Below the pieces are notes generated by a model. That model was given only the letters and a program-made list of their open reading frames with translations. It had not been told where the DNA came from and made no database searches. Source: Methylovorus mays (GTDB lineage: Bacteria; Pseudomonadota; Gammaproteobacteria; Burkholderiales; Methylophilaceae). Taken from it: a stretch of 64,000 nt of DNA. Below, piece by piece: positions 12,492 to 22,107 of the stretch (the stretch's first letter is position 1; each line of letters starts with the position of its first letter). Where the stretch lies: positions 496,001 through 560,000 of the forward strand of contig NZ_JAJAVG010000004.1 of the NCBI RefSeq assembly GCF_020531915.1. Direction: 5' to 3'. The translations under genes were made by a program, and so were the position numbers.

Positions 12492-13610
12492 ATGAACCGC
12501 AGCATTATTTCTCTCAGCCTGATCTGCCTCAGCGTCGCCACTCCTGGATTTGCCGCCGACAAGCCGCGCAGTGCCAGTCCGGCACCTTCCTCGCAGGAGG
12601 TCGTGTTAAAACCAGGCTCAAGCCAGTTTTCCAGCCTGAAAATGGAAGCGGTTACGGCGATTCCCGCCCCGGCCAGCGAGCCATTGAACGGCAAGATTGC
12701 CTTTGATGAAAATCACACTGTACGCATCAGTTCCCCCGTCACCGGCCGCGTGGTCAGCATCAGCGCGCAGCTGGGTGATACGGTGAAATCTGGCCAGGCA
12801 CTGGCGGTGCTCGACTCCCCCGATTTGGGCACCGCCTTGGCAGATCACCGTAAAGCGCAAGCCGACCTGCAGCTCAAAAAACAGGCGCTGGAGCGCAGCC
12901 GCCTCTTGCTGGAGGGCGGCGTCATCGCGCGCAAGGAGTTTGAAAATAGCCAGGCCGACATGGCCGAATCACAGGCAGAAGCCGCTCGCACCTCCGCCAT
13001 GCTGAGCAATCTCGGCACCCACGGCAGTGTGAATGGCGAGAGCTTCAGCTTGCGCAGCCCGATCAACGGCATGATTGTGGATCGTCAGATCAACCCTGGC
13101 AGCCAGGTACGGCCAGACGCTGCCAGCCCGCTGTTCATCATCAGTGATCCAAACTCCCTCTGGGCATCGATTGATCTGCCGGAGCGTGATTTGTCCAAGG
13201 TATCCGTCGGCCAGGCACTTTCCATCGAAGTAGATGCTTATCCTGGCGAAACCTTCAGCGGCCGCGTCTTGACCATAGGGGGCATGGTGGACCCGGCCAC
13301 CCGGCGCATCCAGGTGCGTTGCAGTGTAGATGGCAAAGGCCGCCTCAAACCCGAGATGTATGCCCGCATTACCCCGCTGCAAAGCTCTCAGGAGAAGGTC
13401 ATTCGCCTGCCTAACAGTGCGCTCATCACCGAAGGCTTGTACAGCTATGTGTTTGTGGAGACCTCCCCTGGCCACCTGCAAAAACGCCGGGTAGAACTGG
13501 CCACCCAGGCCCGCGACTTTGCCACCGTCAAAAGCGGTCTGGCATTGGGCGAGCGTGTGGTGACCTCGGGTGCCATTCTGCTCAATTCCGAGCTGGCTGC
13601 AGGCAAATAA
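12492..13610 (+). CDS. Periplasmic adaptor (membrane-fusion) protein of heavy-metal RND efflux (CzcB-like)
   Basis: 372 residues from the ATG at 12492, which immediately follows the stop of the outer-membrane factor. A longer open frame starts upstream but lacks a signal sequence. The N-terminal signal peptide ends in TPGFAADK. A biotinyl-lipoyl-like hairpin (ISSPVTGRVVSISAQLGDTVKSGQ, later LRSPINGMIVDRQINPGSQV) brackets a helical hairpin, then the beta-barrel domain (GRVLTIGGMVDPATRRIQVRC). It links the RND pump to the outer-membrane channel. No N-terminal metal-binding extension (CzcE-like or His-rich) is seen. Confidence 0.9.
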   Translation: MNRSIISLSLICLSVATPGFAADKPRSASPAPSSQEVVLKPGSSQFSSLKMEAVTAIPAPASEPLNGKIAFDENHTVRISSPVTGRVVSISAQLGDTVKSGQALAVLDSPDLGTALADHRKAQADLQLKKQALERSRLLLEGGVIARKEFENSQADMAESQAEAARTSAMLSNLGTHGSVNGESFSLRSPINGMIVDRQINPGSQVRPDAASPLFIISDPNSLWASIDLPERDLSKVSVGQALSIEVDAYPGETFSGRVLTIGGMVDPATRRIQVRCSVDGKGRLKPEMYARITPLQSSQEKVIRLPNSALITEGLYSYVFVETSPGHLQKRRVELATQARDFATVKSGLALGERVVTSGAILLNSELAAGK

Positions 13611-13622
13611 GGCGATCTCACC

Positions 13623-16600
13623 ATGTTGGAAAAACTGATTACCTTCTCCCTCCAGCAGCGCGTGTTTGTGCTGCTGGGTACCCTGGCCGTGATTATTTCG
13701 GGCTATTTTGCCGTTCAAAACCTGCCGATTGAGGCATTTCCTGATGTAGAAGATGTGCACGTGGGCATCGTCACCCAGGCGGCCGGGCTCGCCCCAGAAG
13801 AAGTCGAACGCGTGGTCACGCTGCCGATTGAGCATGAGATGAGTGGCGTGCCACACCTGATGCAAATGCGCTCGGTATCGATTACCGGCCTGTCTGTGGT
13901 CACCCTGACTTTTTCCGAGCATACCGATGATTATTTCGCCCGCCAGCAGGTGCTGGAACGCTTGCAGGGCGTAGGCCTGCCTGCGGCTTACCAGCCTACC
14001 CTCGCACCGCTAACCACAGCCGTGGGCGAAATCTACCGCTATCTGGTTGAAGCACCCAAGGACATGCCACAACGTGAAATCCGGGCGATTCAGGATTGGC
14101 AGATCATCCCCATGCTGCGCACCGTGCCCGGCGTGGCCGACATCACCAGCTTTGGTGGCGCGGTCAAGGAATATCAGGTGCGGCTCGATCCTTATCTGCT
14201 GAAGAAGTTTGATATCAGCATTGATCAGGTCAACCAGGCACTGGGCAATAACAGCAGCAACGTCGGTGGTGGCCTCATGCATCGCGGCGACGAAGCGCTG
14301 GTGGTGCGCGGCATAGGCCTGTTCAAGAGCATTGATGATATTGGCCAGACCGTGATCACCTCGCGGGATGGGCGGCCGATTGTGGTGAGCGATGTGGGGC
14401 AGGCCGTGATTGGCGACAAGACCCGCTCCGGCATTGTGTCCTATAACGATCGCGATGACGTGATCGAGGGCATCGTGCTCATGAACAAGGGCCAGAATCC
14501 GGCCAAGGTGATTGAAGCGCTACGCGAAAAAGCCAAGGAAGTGAATGCCAAGCTGCCACCCGGTGTGCGCATTGCCCCCTTCTATGACCGTACCAGCCTG
14601 ATCGACCACACCGTGCATACGGTGACAGAAAACCTCATTGTGGGTGCCCTGCTGGTAGTGGCGATCCTGATCGTGTTCCTGCGCAACTGGCGCGCTGCGC
14701 TGATTGTCGCCAGCGTGATTCCCTTGTCGCTGCTATTCGCCTTCATCATCATGGATATTCGCGGCGTATCGGCCAACCTGATTTCGTTGGGCGCGGTGGA
14801 CTTCGGCATCATCATCGACAGTGCGGTGGTGCTGGTTGAAGCGCTGATGGTGAGGTTAGCCATCACCGAGCTGGACAAATTCCCGCAGCAGGCCAGTTAT
14901 GGCTGGCGCATCCATACGCTGAAGCAGACCGCTATTGAGATGGGCCGTCCTATCCTGTTCTCCAAGCTCATCATCATTCTGGCATTCCTGCCCATCTTCA
15001 CCTTCCAGCGCGTAGAGGGCAAAATCTTCTCGCCCATGGCATTTACCCTGAGTTTTGCCTTGCTGGGCGCCATTTTGCTGACGCTGACGCTGGTGCCGGC
15101 CCTGCTCTCTTACACCATGCGCCGTGAAGATATGGCGGAAAGCCACAGCCCATGGCTGGAGAAAGTGCAGCATGCCTATCGCCACCTCCTGGTTCGCATG
15201 GGCACCATGCGCAAGCGTGTGGTGATTGTTTCGGTTGCCCTGCTTGCCATCTCGGTACTGCTGGCGCCACGGCTGGGTTCCGAGTTTCTGCCGCGGCTGG
15301 ATGAAGGCAATATCTGGCTCACCATCAGCCTGCCGCCTTCCACCAGTCTGGAAAAAACCAAGGAAGTGGAACGGCATGTGCGCAAGATATTGCTGGGCTA
15401 TCAGGAAGTGCATCTGGTAGTGAGCCATGTGGGTCGTCCGGACGACGGCACCGACCCCAAAGGTCCGAACAACATCGAGATCCTGGCTGACCTGAAACCC
15501 AAGGACACCTGGAAGTTTTCCAGCAAGGAAGCCTTGATCAAGGACATGTCGGCCAAGATACACACCATCCCCGGCATTCCCACCAATTTCTCGCAGGTGA
15601 TTCAGGACAGCGTGGAAGAAGCGCTCTCTGGCGTGAAAGGGGAAATTTCAGTCAAGATTTTCGGGCCCGACCTCGGGATTCTGGAATCCAAAGCCGACGA
15701 GGTAGTGGATGTCTTGAACAGCATCAAGGGCGCAACCGATGTGGCGGCGATCCGCATCTCAGGCAACTCGGAGCTGGATATTCAGCTGGATCGCGCGCGC
15801 ATGGCCCGCTATGGCTTGCAGGTAGGCGACGTCAACAGTACCGTGCAAACGGCGCTGGCTGGCAATGCCGCCAATACCTTTTACGATGGCGACCGCCGCT
15901 TTGATGTGACCTTGCGTCTGAATGAGGAATATCGCGATGCTGTTGATGACATTGCCGAACTGCCGATCGCGCTACCGAATAATGCAGGCAGTATCCCGTT
16001 GAGCGAGATTGCCGATATTCAGGTAAAGCAAGGCGCATCGCGCGTCAGCCGTGAAGGCGTATCGCGCATTGTGGCGATCAAGGCCAATCTGGTAGACCGC
16101 GATCAGGGCAGCTTTGTGCAGGAAGCCATGGCCAAGGTCAAACAGCAAGTGCCATTACCACCCGGCTACAGTATCACCTGGGGCGGCCAGTTTGAGAATC
16201 AGCAACGCGCCATGCAACGGCTGGAAGTGATTGTGCCTTTATCCCTCATGCTGATCTTTGTGCTGCTGTTTACCGCCTTCAAATCGGTACGCAATGCGCT
16301 GCTGGTGCTGATGATGATTCCATTCACGCTCATCGGCGGTCTGGGTGGACTGTGGCTGGCAGGCTTGCATTTATCGGTGTCGGCAGCAGTGGGCTTTATC
16401 GCCCTCGCCGGCATCTCGGTACAAAACGGCGTCATCATGGTGGAGCAGATCAAGCGCCTGATACTGGATGGGGTAAGCGTCAAGGATGCCGTGCTGGATG
16501 GTGCCGTAGCTCGCTTGCGGCCTATCCTGATGACCGCGCTGATGGCGGGCCTCGGCTTGCTGCCTGCCGCACTGTCACACAGCATAGGCTCTGAGACACA

Positions 16601-16730
16601 ACGTCCATTTGCCGTGGTGATTGTGGGCGGTCTGGTGACAGCCACCTTCTTCACCCTGCTGTTGCTGCCCTTGCTGTTCCCTGCCTTTTCGGATGAGGCA
16701 CGTAGCAAACCCTGGCGCAAAGAGCAATAA
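13623..16730 (+). CDS. Heavy-metal efflux RND pump (CzcA/CnrA family, HME-RND)
   Basis: 1035 residues, with an RND topology of one TM, a large periplasmic loop, six TMs, a second loop and five TMs. The metal-family signature in TM4 reads DFGIIIDSAVVLVEA. Its two acidic residues are those of CzcA/CnrA-type pumps for Zn2+, Co2+, Cd2+ or Ni2+. Cu/Ag pumps (CusA) have a different motif there. Methionine pairs expected for CusA are not seen. Uses the proton gradient to expel divalent metal from periplasm or cytoplasm. It is the last gene of the operon; no metal-sensing regulator is next to it. The exact metal is inference. Confidence 0.92.
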   Translation: MLEKLITFSLQQRVFVLLGTLAVIISGYFAVQNLPIEAFPDVEDVHVGIVTQAAGLAPEEVERVVTLPIEHEMSGVPHLMQMRSVSITGLSVVTLTFSEHTDDYFARQQVLERLQGVGLPAAYQPTLAPLTTAVGEIYRYLVEAPKDMPQREIRAIQDWQIIPMLRTVPGVADITSFGGAVKEYQVRLDPYLLKKFDISIDQVNQALGNNSSNVGGGLMHRGDEALVVRGIGLFKSIDDIGQTVITSRDGRPIVVSDVGQAVIGDKTRSGIVSYNDRDDVIEGIVLMNKGQNPAKVIEALREKAKEVNAKLPPGVRIAPFYDRTSLIDHTVHTVTENLIVGALLVVAILIVFLRNWRAALIVASVIPLSLLFAFIIMDIRGVSANLISLGAVDFGIIIDSAVVLVEALMVRLAITELDKFPQQASYGWRIHTLKQTAIEMGRPILFSKLIIILAFLPIFTFQRVEGKIFSPMAFTLSFALLGAILLTLTLVPALLSYTMRREDMAESHSPWLEKVQHAYRHLLVRMGTMRKRVVIVSVALLAISVLLAPRLGSEFLPRLDEGNIWLTISLPPSTSLEKTKEVERHVRKILLGYQEVHLVVSHVGRPDDGTDPKGPNNIEILADLKPKDTWKFSSKEALIKDMSAKIHTIPGIPTNFSQVIQDSVEEALSGVKGEISVKIFGPDLGILESKADEVVDVLNSIKGATDVAAIRISGNSELDIQLDRARMARYGLQVGDVNSTVQTALAGNAANTFYDGDRRFDVTLRLNEEYRDAVDDIAELPIALPNNAGSIPLSEIADIQVKQGASRVSREGVSRIVAIKANLVDRDQGSFVQEAMAKVKQQVPLPPGYSITWGGQFENQQRAMQRLEVIVPLSLMLIFVLLFTAFKSVRNALLVLMMIPFTLIGGLGGLWLAGLHLSVSAAVGFIALAGISVQNGVIMVEQIKRLILDGVSVKDAVLDGAVARLRPILMTALMAGLGLLPAALSHSIGSETQRPFAVVIVGGLVTATFFTLLLLPLLFPAFSDEARSKPWRKEQ

Positions 16731-16760
16731 GCCCAGCTTTCAGTAGCTGGCAAAGCCGAT

Positions 16761-16799
16761 AAAAAAACGCCCGGACAGCAATGCCCGGGCGTTTTTTAT
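16761..16799. terminator. Bidirectional rho-independent terminator
   Basis: The stem ACGCCCGG/CCGGGCGT has an A-run to the left and a T-run to the right. It lies between the convergent RND pump gene and ispF. Confidence 0.87.
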
Positions 16800-16832
16800 T
16801 GTGCGGTCATAATATCGCGGATGGCACGAATA

Positions 16833-17315
16833 CTAGATCTGGAAGCGTTGCAATAGACAGACCGCTTCCGCCGCAATCCCCTCTTCACGGCCGACAAACC
16901 CCAGCTTCTCGGTGGTGGTGGCTTTTACGTTGATCGCATCGCGCAACAGGTTGCAATCCTCGGCGATGTTGGCGCACATCTGGTCGATATGGGCAGACAA
17001 GCGCGGCGCCTGCGCCATGACCGTGGCATCGATATTCACAATGGCGTAGTGCTTGGCTCGTATGAGTTTGACGACGTGGCGTAATAGCTCGCGCGAATCA
17101 ATGCCCTTGTAGCGCACATCGGTATCCGGAAAGTGTTTGCCAATATCGCCCAGCGCCGCCGCGCCCAGCATGGCATCGCAGATGGCATGCAGCAGCACAT
17201 CGGCATCCGAATGCCCGAGCAGGCCTTTGCTGTGCGGAATATCCACGCCGCCGATAATGCAGCGGCGCCCTTCAATCAGTTGATGTACATCAAAGCCATG
17301 GCCTATACGTATCAT
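16833..17315 (-). CDS. ispF: 2-C-methyl-D-erythritol 2,4-cyclodiphosphate synthase
   Basis: 160 residues, the family's normal length. The metal ligands are in GHGFDVHQL (Asp8, His10) and [15 protein letters not shown] (His42), and the C-terminal [21 protein letters not shown] matches the substrate loop. It makes MEcPP in the MEP isoprenoid pathway. Its ATG overlaps the ispD stop by 4 bp, so the two are translationally coupled, as in many proteobacteria. Confidence 0.97.
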   Translation of the reverse strand: MIRIGHGFDVHQLIEGRRCIIGGVDIPHSKGLLGHSDADVLLHAICDAMLGAAALGDIGKHFPDTDVRYKGIDSRELLRHVVKLIRAKHYAIVNIDATVMAQAPRLSAHIDQMCANIAEDCNLLRDAINVKATTTEKLGFVGREEGIAAEAVCLLQRFQI

Positions 17316-18031
17316 GCTTGTTCTCCTTGGGTCTGGTCAGCCCGCAGAATGGCTTCGGCCAGCCAGAGATCCTGCGGATAGGTGATTTTAAGGTTGCGCA
17401 GCTCGCCTTGCACCAGCAGTGGTTTAAGGCCCAGCGCCTCGACGGCTTGCGCTTCGTCCGTCGGGATATAGTCAGGAAGCTGTTGGGTATGCTCCAGTGC
17501 GCGCTTCAGCAAACCATGCGGAAACATTTGCGGGGTCTGCGCCTGCCAGAGCGTATCGCGCGACTCGGTGCGCTGTACACGCTGCTCGGGATCAGCGCGT
17601 TTAAGCGTATCCGCCAGCGGGATTGCCAAAATCCCCCCTACGCTATCCTGCTGCACGGCATCGATGAGGCGCTGCAACAGTTGAGGCGTCAGCATGGGGC
17701 GGGCAGCATCGTGCACCAGCACCCAGTCCTGCTCATCCACCAGACGCTGCATGGCGCGAAGGCCATTCAACACGGAATCAGAGCGCGTGTTGCCGCCCTG
17801 GTAATGCACATGCAAGCGCTCAGACCTTGGCAAATCTGGCTGGGTGGCCCAGATATCATCCTCCGGATTCAGCACCACATGCACACTGCTGATACAGGGA
17901 CTCGCGAGAAAAAGATGAACGGTGCGCAGCACGACGGATTGCCCGAGCAAGGGCAGATACTGTTTGGGAAGAGAGGCCTGCATGCGGCTACCAGAGCCAC
18001 TTGCCGGGATCAGGACATGACTTTTTTGCAT
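17312..18031 (-). CDS. ispD: 2-C-methyl-D-erythritol 4-phosphate cytidylyltransferase
   Basis: 239 residues. The CTP-binding loop is [21 protein letters not shown], with [11 protein letters not shown] and [11 protein letters not shown] further on, all typical of IspD. It couples MEP to CTP to give CDP-ME, two steps before IspF. It is the first gene of the ispD-ispF pair. The formate dehydrogenase operon ends 121 bp upstream on the same strand. Confidence 0.97.
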   Translation of the reverse strand: MQKSHVLIPASGSGSRMQASLPKQYLPLLGQSVVLRTVHLFLASPCISSVHVVLNPEDDIWATQPDLPRSERLHVHYQGGNTRSDSVLNGLRAMQRLVDEQDWVLVHDAARPMLTPQLLQRLIDAVQQDSVGGILAIPLADTLKRADPEQRVQRTESRDTLWQAQTPQMFPHGLLKRALEHTQQLPDYIPTDEAQAVEALGLKPLLVQGELRNLKITYPQDLWLAEAILRADQTQGEQA

Positions 18032-18152
18032 GCCCAGATTCTAGCATGCCGACTTGGCAGAAACGGATGAGGGTTGAAACAGAAGAGGACTGTTGACTGA
18101 GAGCAAGAGCGCCGACAGTCGAACGCCGCATTTCAACCAGCTGGCAAACAGG

Positions 18153-18377
18153 CTAAACCAGCTGTCCCACATGCTGGCGCACAGCATCGGTGACTATCGC
18201 ATCCAGTCCCTGGCCTTGCTTGTCATTCACATGACTGACCAGTTGCTGGCGCATGTTGTGCGCCCAGAAGCGTTTGATATGGCTGACAATTTCATTTTTC
18301 GCCAGCTCGCGGTCAGGATATGCAGAAAAAAACGTGCCAATCTGGTTGGCCATGGTAATCAGATGCTCAATATTCAT
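18153..18377 (-). CDS. fdsD: Formate dehydrogenase delta subunit FdsD
   Basis: 74 residues. The sequence (EHLITMANQIGTFFSAYPDRELAKNEIVSHIKRFWAH, shown in part) matches the small FdsD family (FdhD-delta, DUF3269-like) found at the end of fdsGBACD operons. FdsD is needed for assembly or stability of the soluble NAD-dependent enzyme. It has no membrane segment or metal motif. Its start overlaps the fdhD stop by 4 bp, which supports a shared message. Confidence 0.88.
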   Translation of the reverse strand: MNIEHLITMANQIGTFFSAYPDRELAKNEIVSHIKRFWAHNMRQQLVSHVNDKQGQGLDAIVTDAVRQHVGQLV

Positions 18378-19234
18378 GTCGACTCTTCAAAATGCCCGTA
18401 AATAATCTTTTCTGCGCCTGCATACACCACATGCTGATGGCTACGAGTAAACCCGACCAGAGCAATGCCACTATTTTCTGCCACACGAATGGCGAGACCA
18501 GTAGGCGCCGAAATCGCCACCAGCATGGGAATCCCGGCTGTCACGGTTTTTTGCACCATTTCATAACTTGCCCGGCTGGTCGTCAACACAAAGCCACGCC
18601 TGTCATCCCCGGCGCGGGCAATCGCCCCTATCAGCTTATCAAGCGCGTTGTGCCGGCCCACGTCTTCGCGCACCATGCGTATATCACCTTCTGGGCTTAC
18701 CCAGGCACTGGCATGGGTAGCGCCGGTTAGCGCTTGCAAGGGCTGGCTTTTCTGTATGCTTTCCTGCGCCCGCAATATCGCGCGGTAATCAAACCTAAGG
18801 TCCGATGCCACCACTTTTTCGGGGATACGCAGTGCCTGCTCCAAGCTCTCAGCCCCGCACAAACCACAGCCGGTACGCCCTGCCATGCTGCGACGTCGCT
18901 CCTTGAGATTGGCAAAGCACTCGCTGGCAATCTCCATGCGCAGTTCAACGCCTTTTTCCTGCGGCACGATATCGAGCCCATATAAATCGCTGGGCTCGCG
19001 CAAGATGCCTTCACACAATGAAAACCCGAGGGCAAAATCCGCCAGGTCATCCGGCGTTGCCAGCATCACCGCATGCGAAATATCGTTGTAAATCATGGCG
19101 ACTGGCATTTCTTCTGCCACGCGATCCTGCAACGCCGTTACGCCAATTTCTTTCCCATCATCGCGCCACTTTCTGACGGGATAGAGACCGGTAATATCCA
19201 ATCCGGTCTCGGCATTCACTAATTTTTCACTCAC
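18374..19234 (-). CDS. fdhD: Sulfurtransferase FdhD (FdsC), formate dehydrogenase accessory protein
   Basis: 286 residues. The conserved GRTGCGLCGAE carries the two cysteines that pass sulfur to the bis-MGD cofactor. VREDVGRHNALDKLIG and LTTSRASYEMVQK are further family signatures. FdhD inserts the sulfido ligand into the molybdenum centre of formate dehydrogenase. It lies 6 bp after fdsA and overlaps fdsD, the standard fdsGBACD arrangement. Confidence 0.96.
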   Translation of the reverse strand: MSEKLVNAETGLDITGLYPVRKWRDDGKEIGVTALQDRVAEEMPVAMIYNDISHAVMLATPDDLADFALGFSLCEGILREPSDLYGLDIVPQEKGVELRMEIASECFANLKERRRSMAGRTGCGLCGAESLEQALRIPEKVVASDLRFDYRAILRAQESIQKSQPLQALTGATHASAWVSPEGDIRMVREDVGRHNALDKLIGAIARAGDDRRGFVLTTSRASYEMVQKTVTAGIPMLVAISAPTGLAIRVAENSGIALVGFTRSHQHVVYAGAEKIIYGHFEEST

Positions 19235-19240
19235 ACATCT

Positions 19241-22087
19241 CTACTCAATCCGCGCCTCTTTAGCTGTGTTTTGCGCAAAAGCGATCTGCTCTTCACTGAA
19301 CTGCCGATAGCTGCGCTGCCAGTCGGAAAGCTGTGAAACACGGGTGACCTGCACTGCCGTTACCTTGAACTCGGGACAATTGGTCGCCCAATCGGAGTTA
19401 TCCGTGGTGATCACGTTGGCGCCGGATTCCGGATGGTGGAAGGTGGTGTAAATGACGCCAGGCTGCACACGCTCGGTAATCTTGGCGCGTAGCACCGTTT
19501 CACCGGCGCGGCTGGCGATCCCCACCCAGTCACCTTCACTGATGCCGCGATCTTCAGCATCATGCGGATGAATCTCAACCATATCCTCAGGATGCCAGGC
19601 CACGTTCTCGGTACGTCGTGTCTGCGCGCCTACATTATATTGCGAAAGGATACGGCCCGTGGTCAGGATCAATGGATACTTGGCATTGACCTTTTCCGTG
19701 GTCGGCACGTATTGCGTAATGAAGAACTTGCCCTTGCCGCGCACAAACTCGTCGATGTGCATGGTCGGCGTGCCATTCGGGAACTCCTCCGTGCAAGGCC
19801 ATTGCACGCTGCCCAGTTCGTCCAGTTTCTTGAAGCTGACGCCGGAGAATGTGGGCGTGAGCGCCGCAATTTCATCCAGAATGTCCGAAGCATGCTTGTA
19901 ATGCATGGGGTAGCCCAGCGCCGTGGACAGCTTGGCGGTGATTTCCCAATCTTCATAGCCATTCTTCGGGGTCATGACGCGACGGACTGGGGAAATACGA
20001 CGCTCGGCATTAGTAAAGGTGCCGGTCTTTTCCAGGAAAGAGGCACCAGGCAGGAATACGTGGGCGTACATCGCGGTTTCGTTCAGGAACAGATCCTGCA
20101 CGATGACGCATTCCATGGATTCCAGCGCGTGGGTGACGTGTTGGGTATCGGGATCCGATTGCGCGATATCCTCGCCATTGCAATACAACGCCTTGAAGCT
20201 GCCTTCAATTGCCTGATCCAGCATATTGGGAATGCGCAAGCCAGGATCAGCCGACAGCGGACGGCCCCAGGCCGACTCGAACAAGGCACGGGTAGCATCG
20301 TCCGACACATGGCGATAGCCGGTGAACTCATGTGGCATGGACCCCATGTCGCAGGAACCCTGCACATTGTTCTGGCCACGCAAGGGATTAACGCCCACGC
20401 CTTCACGCCCGATATTGCCTGTGGCCATGGCCAGGTTGGCAATCCCCATGACGGTAGTCGAACCTTGGCTATGCTCGGTCACGCCCAAGCCATAATAGAT
20501 CGCCGCATTGCCGCCCGTAGCGAACAGGCGGGCTGCTGCCCGCACCTCGGCAGCCTTGATGCCGAGTTCGCTTTCAAGGGCTTCAGGCGAATTTTCTGGC
20601 TTGGCGACAAAGTCGCGCCACATTACAAAAGAATCCCACTCGCAGCGGGCTTTTACGAACGCTTCGTCAACCAGGCCTTCCGTCACGACCACATGCGCCA
20701 TGGCGGAAATCAGCGCCACATTGGTACCTGGGCGCAGCTTGAGGTGGTGATCTGCCTTGACGTGTGGTGAAGATACCAGATCAATCGCACGTGGGTCGGC
20801 CACGATCAGCTTGGCGCCCTCACGCAGGCGACGCTTCATTTGCGAACCGAATACCGGGTGACCATCGGTGGGGTTGGCGCCGATCACCATGATGACATCC
20901 GACTTCATCACCGAATCAAACGTCTGGGTACCAGCAGATTCACCCAGGGTTTGCTTGAGGCCATAACCGGTTGGCGAATGGCACACGCGAGCGCAGGTAT
21001 CGACGTTATTGCTACCGAACACAGCACGCACCAGCTTTTGCACCACATAGACTTCTTCATTAGTGCAACGTGAAGAGGTAATGGCACCCACCGACTCCTT
21101 GCCATACTTGCCCTGAATACGCTGAATCTCACTGGCGGCATACGAAATAGCCTCGTCCCAGGACACTTCCGTCCATGGATCGCTAATGCTCTTGCGGATC
21201 ATGGGCTTGGTAATGCGGTCCTTGTGTGTAGCATAGCCCCAGGCAAAGCGCCCTTTCACACAGGAGTGTCCATGATTGGCGCCGCCATCCTTGTTCGGCA
21301 CCATGCGAATCAGCTCTTCGCCTTTCATTTCGGCGTTAAACGAGCAGCCAACGCCGCAGTAAGCGCAGGTAGTGGTCACGCTATGCTCGGGCTGACCATG
21401 CTGTATGACGGACTTTTCCATCAGGGTGGCGGTCGGGCAAGCCTGTACACAGGCACCACAGGACACACATTCGGATTCCAGGAAATTGTTCACGCCGGAA
21501 GCGACTTTGGATTCAAAGCCGCGGCCCTGAATGGTAAGCGCAAACGTGCCCTGGGTTTCTTCACATGCCCGCACACAACGTGAGCAGACGATGCACTTGG
21601 AAGGATCAAACGTGAAATACGGATTGGAGGTGTCTTTTTCAGCACGCAGGTGGTTTTCACCTTCGTAGCCATAGCGCACTTCGCGCAGGCCCACGGCACC
21701 TGCCATGTCCTGCAGTTCGCAATCACCATTGGCGGCACAGGTCAGGCAATCCAGTGGGTGGTCAGAGATGTAAAGCTCCATGACGCCACGGCGAATATCC
21801 GCCAGCTTGGGGCTTTGCGTACGGACTTTCAGCCCGTTATCGACCGGCGTGGTGCACGAAGCAGGATATCCGCGGCGGCCTTCGATTTCCACCAGGCACA
21901 AACGGCAGGAGCCGAATGGGTCTAGGCTGTCGGTCGCACAGAGTTTGGGGACGCTCACGCCAGCGACCATGGCCGCATGCATGATGGAGGTGCCAGCAGG
22001 TACCGTGACGTCGGTGCCATCAATATTGAGGGTCACTTGCTGATCGGAATGGCTGGCTGGGGTACCGTAATCTTTTTGGTGTTCCAT
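19241..22087 (-). CDS. fdsA: NAD-dependent formate dehydrogenase, catalytic alpha subunit
   Basis: 948 residues, close to the usual size. In order: [2Fe-2S] ferredoxin domain (Cys50, 61, 64, 78), a His/Cys cluster region (HPLDCLTCAANGDC), two [4Fe-4S] sites (CIVCSRCVRAC at about 165-175, CVSCGACVQAC at about 207-217), a further Cys set (CAYCGVGC at 241-248) and the molybdopterin domains. The Mo ligand is Cys369, followed by His370 (ARVCHSPT), so it is a cysteine and not a selenocysteine enzyme. It oxidises formate to CO2. With fdsG and fdsB it passes electrons to NAD+ in the cytoplasm. Confidence 0.98.
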   Translation of the reverse strand: MEHQKDYGTPASHSDQQVTLNIDGTDVTVPAGTSIMHAAMVAGVSVPKLCATDSLDPFGSCRLCLVEIEGRRGYPASCTTPVDNGLKVRTQSPKLADIRRGVMELYISDHPLDCLTCAANGDCELQDMAGAVGLREVRYGYEGENHLRAEKDTSNPYFTFDPSKCIVCSRCVRACEETQGTFALTIQGRGFESKVASGVNNFLESECVSCGACVQACPTATLMEKSVIQHGQPEHSVTTTCAYCGVGCSFNAEMKGEELIRMVPNKDGGANHGHSCVKGRFAWGYATHKDRITKPMIRKSISDPWTEVSWDEAISYAASEIQRIQGKYGKESVGAITSSRCTNEEVYVVQKLVRAVFGSNNVDTCARVCHSPTGYGLKQTLGESAGTQTFDSVMKSDVIMVIGANPTDGHPVFGSQMKRRLREGAKLIVADPRAIDLVSSPHVKADHHLKLRPGTNVALISAMAHVVVTEGLVDEAFVKARCEWDSFVMWRDFVAKPENSPEALESELGIKAAEVRAAARLFATGGNAAIYYGLGVTEHSQGSTTVMGIANLAMATGNIGREGVGVNPLRGQNNVQGSCDMGSMPHEFTGYRHVSDDATRALFESAWGRPLSADPGLRIPNMLDQAIEGSFKALYCNGEDIAQSDPDTQHVTHALESMECVIVQDLFLNETAMYAHVFLPGASFLEKTGTFTNAERRISPVRRVMTPKNGYEDWEITAKLSTALGYPMHYKHASDILDEIAALTPTFSGVSFKKLDELGSVQWPCTEEFPNGTPTMHIDEFVRGKGKFFITQYVPTTEKVNAKYPLILTTGRILSQYNVGAQTRRTENVAWHPEDMVEIHPHDAEDRGISEGDWVGIASRAGETVLRAKITERVQPGVIYTTFHHPESGANVITTDNSDWATNCPEFKVTAVQVTRVSQLSDWQRSYRQFSEEQIAFAQNTAKEARIE

Positions 22088-22107
22088 GGCTATCTCCTAA
22101 ATACTGC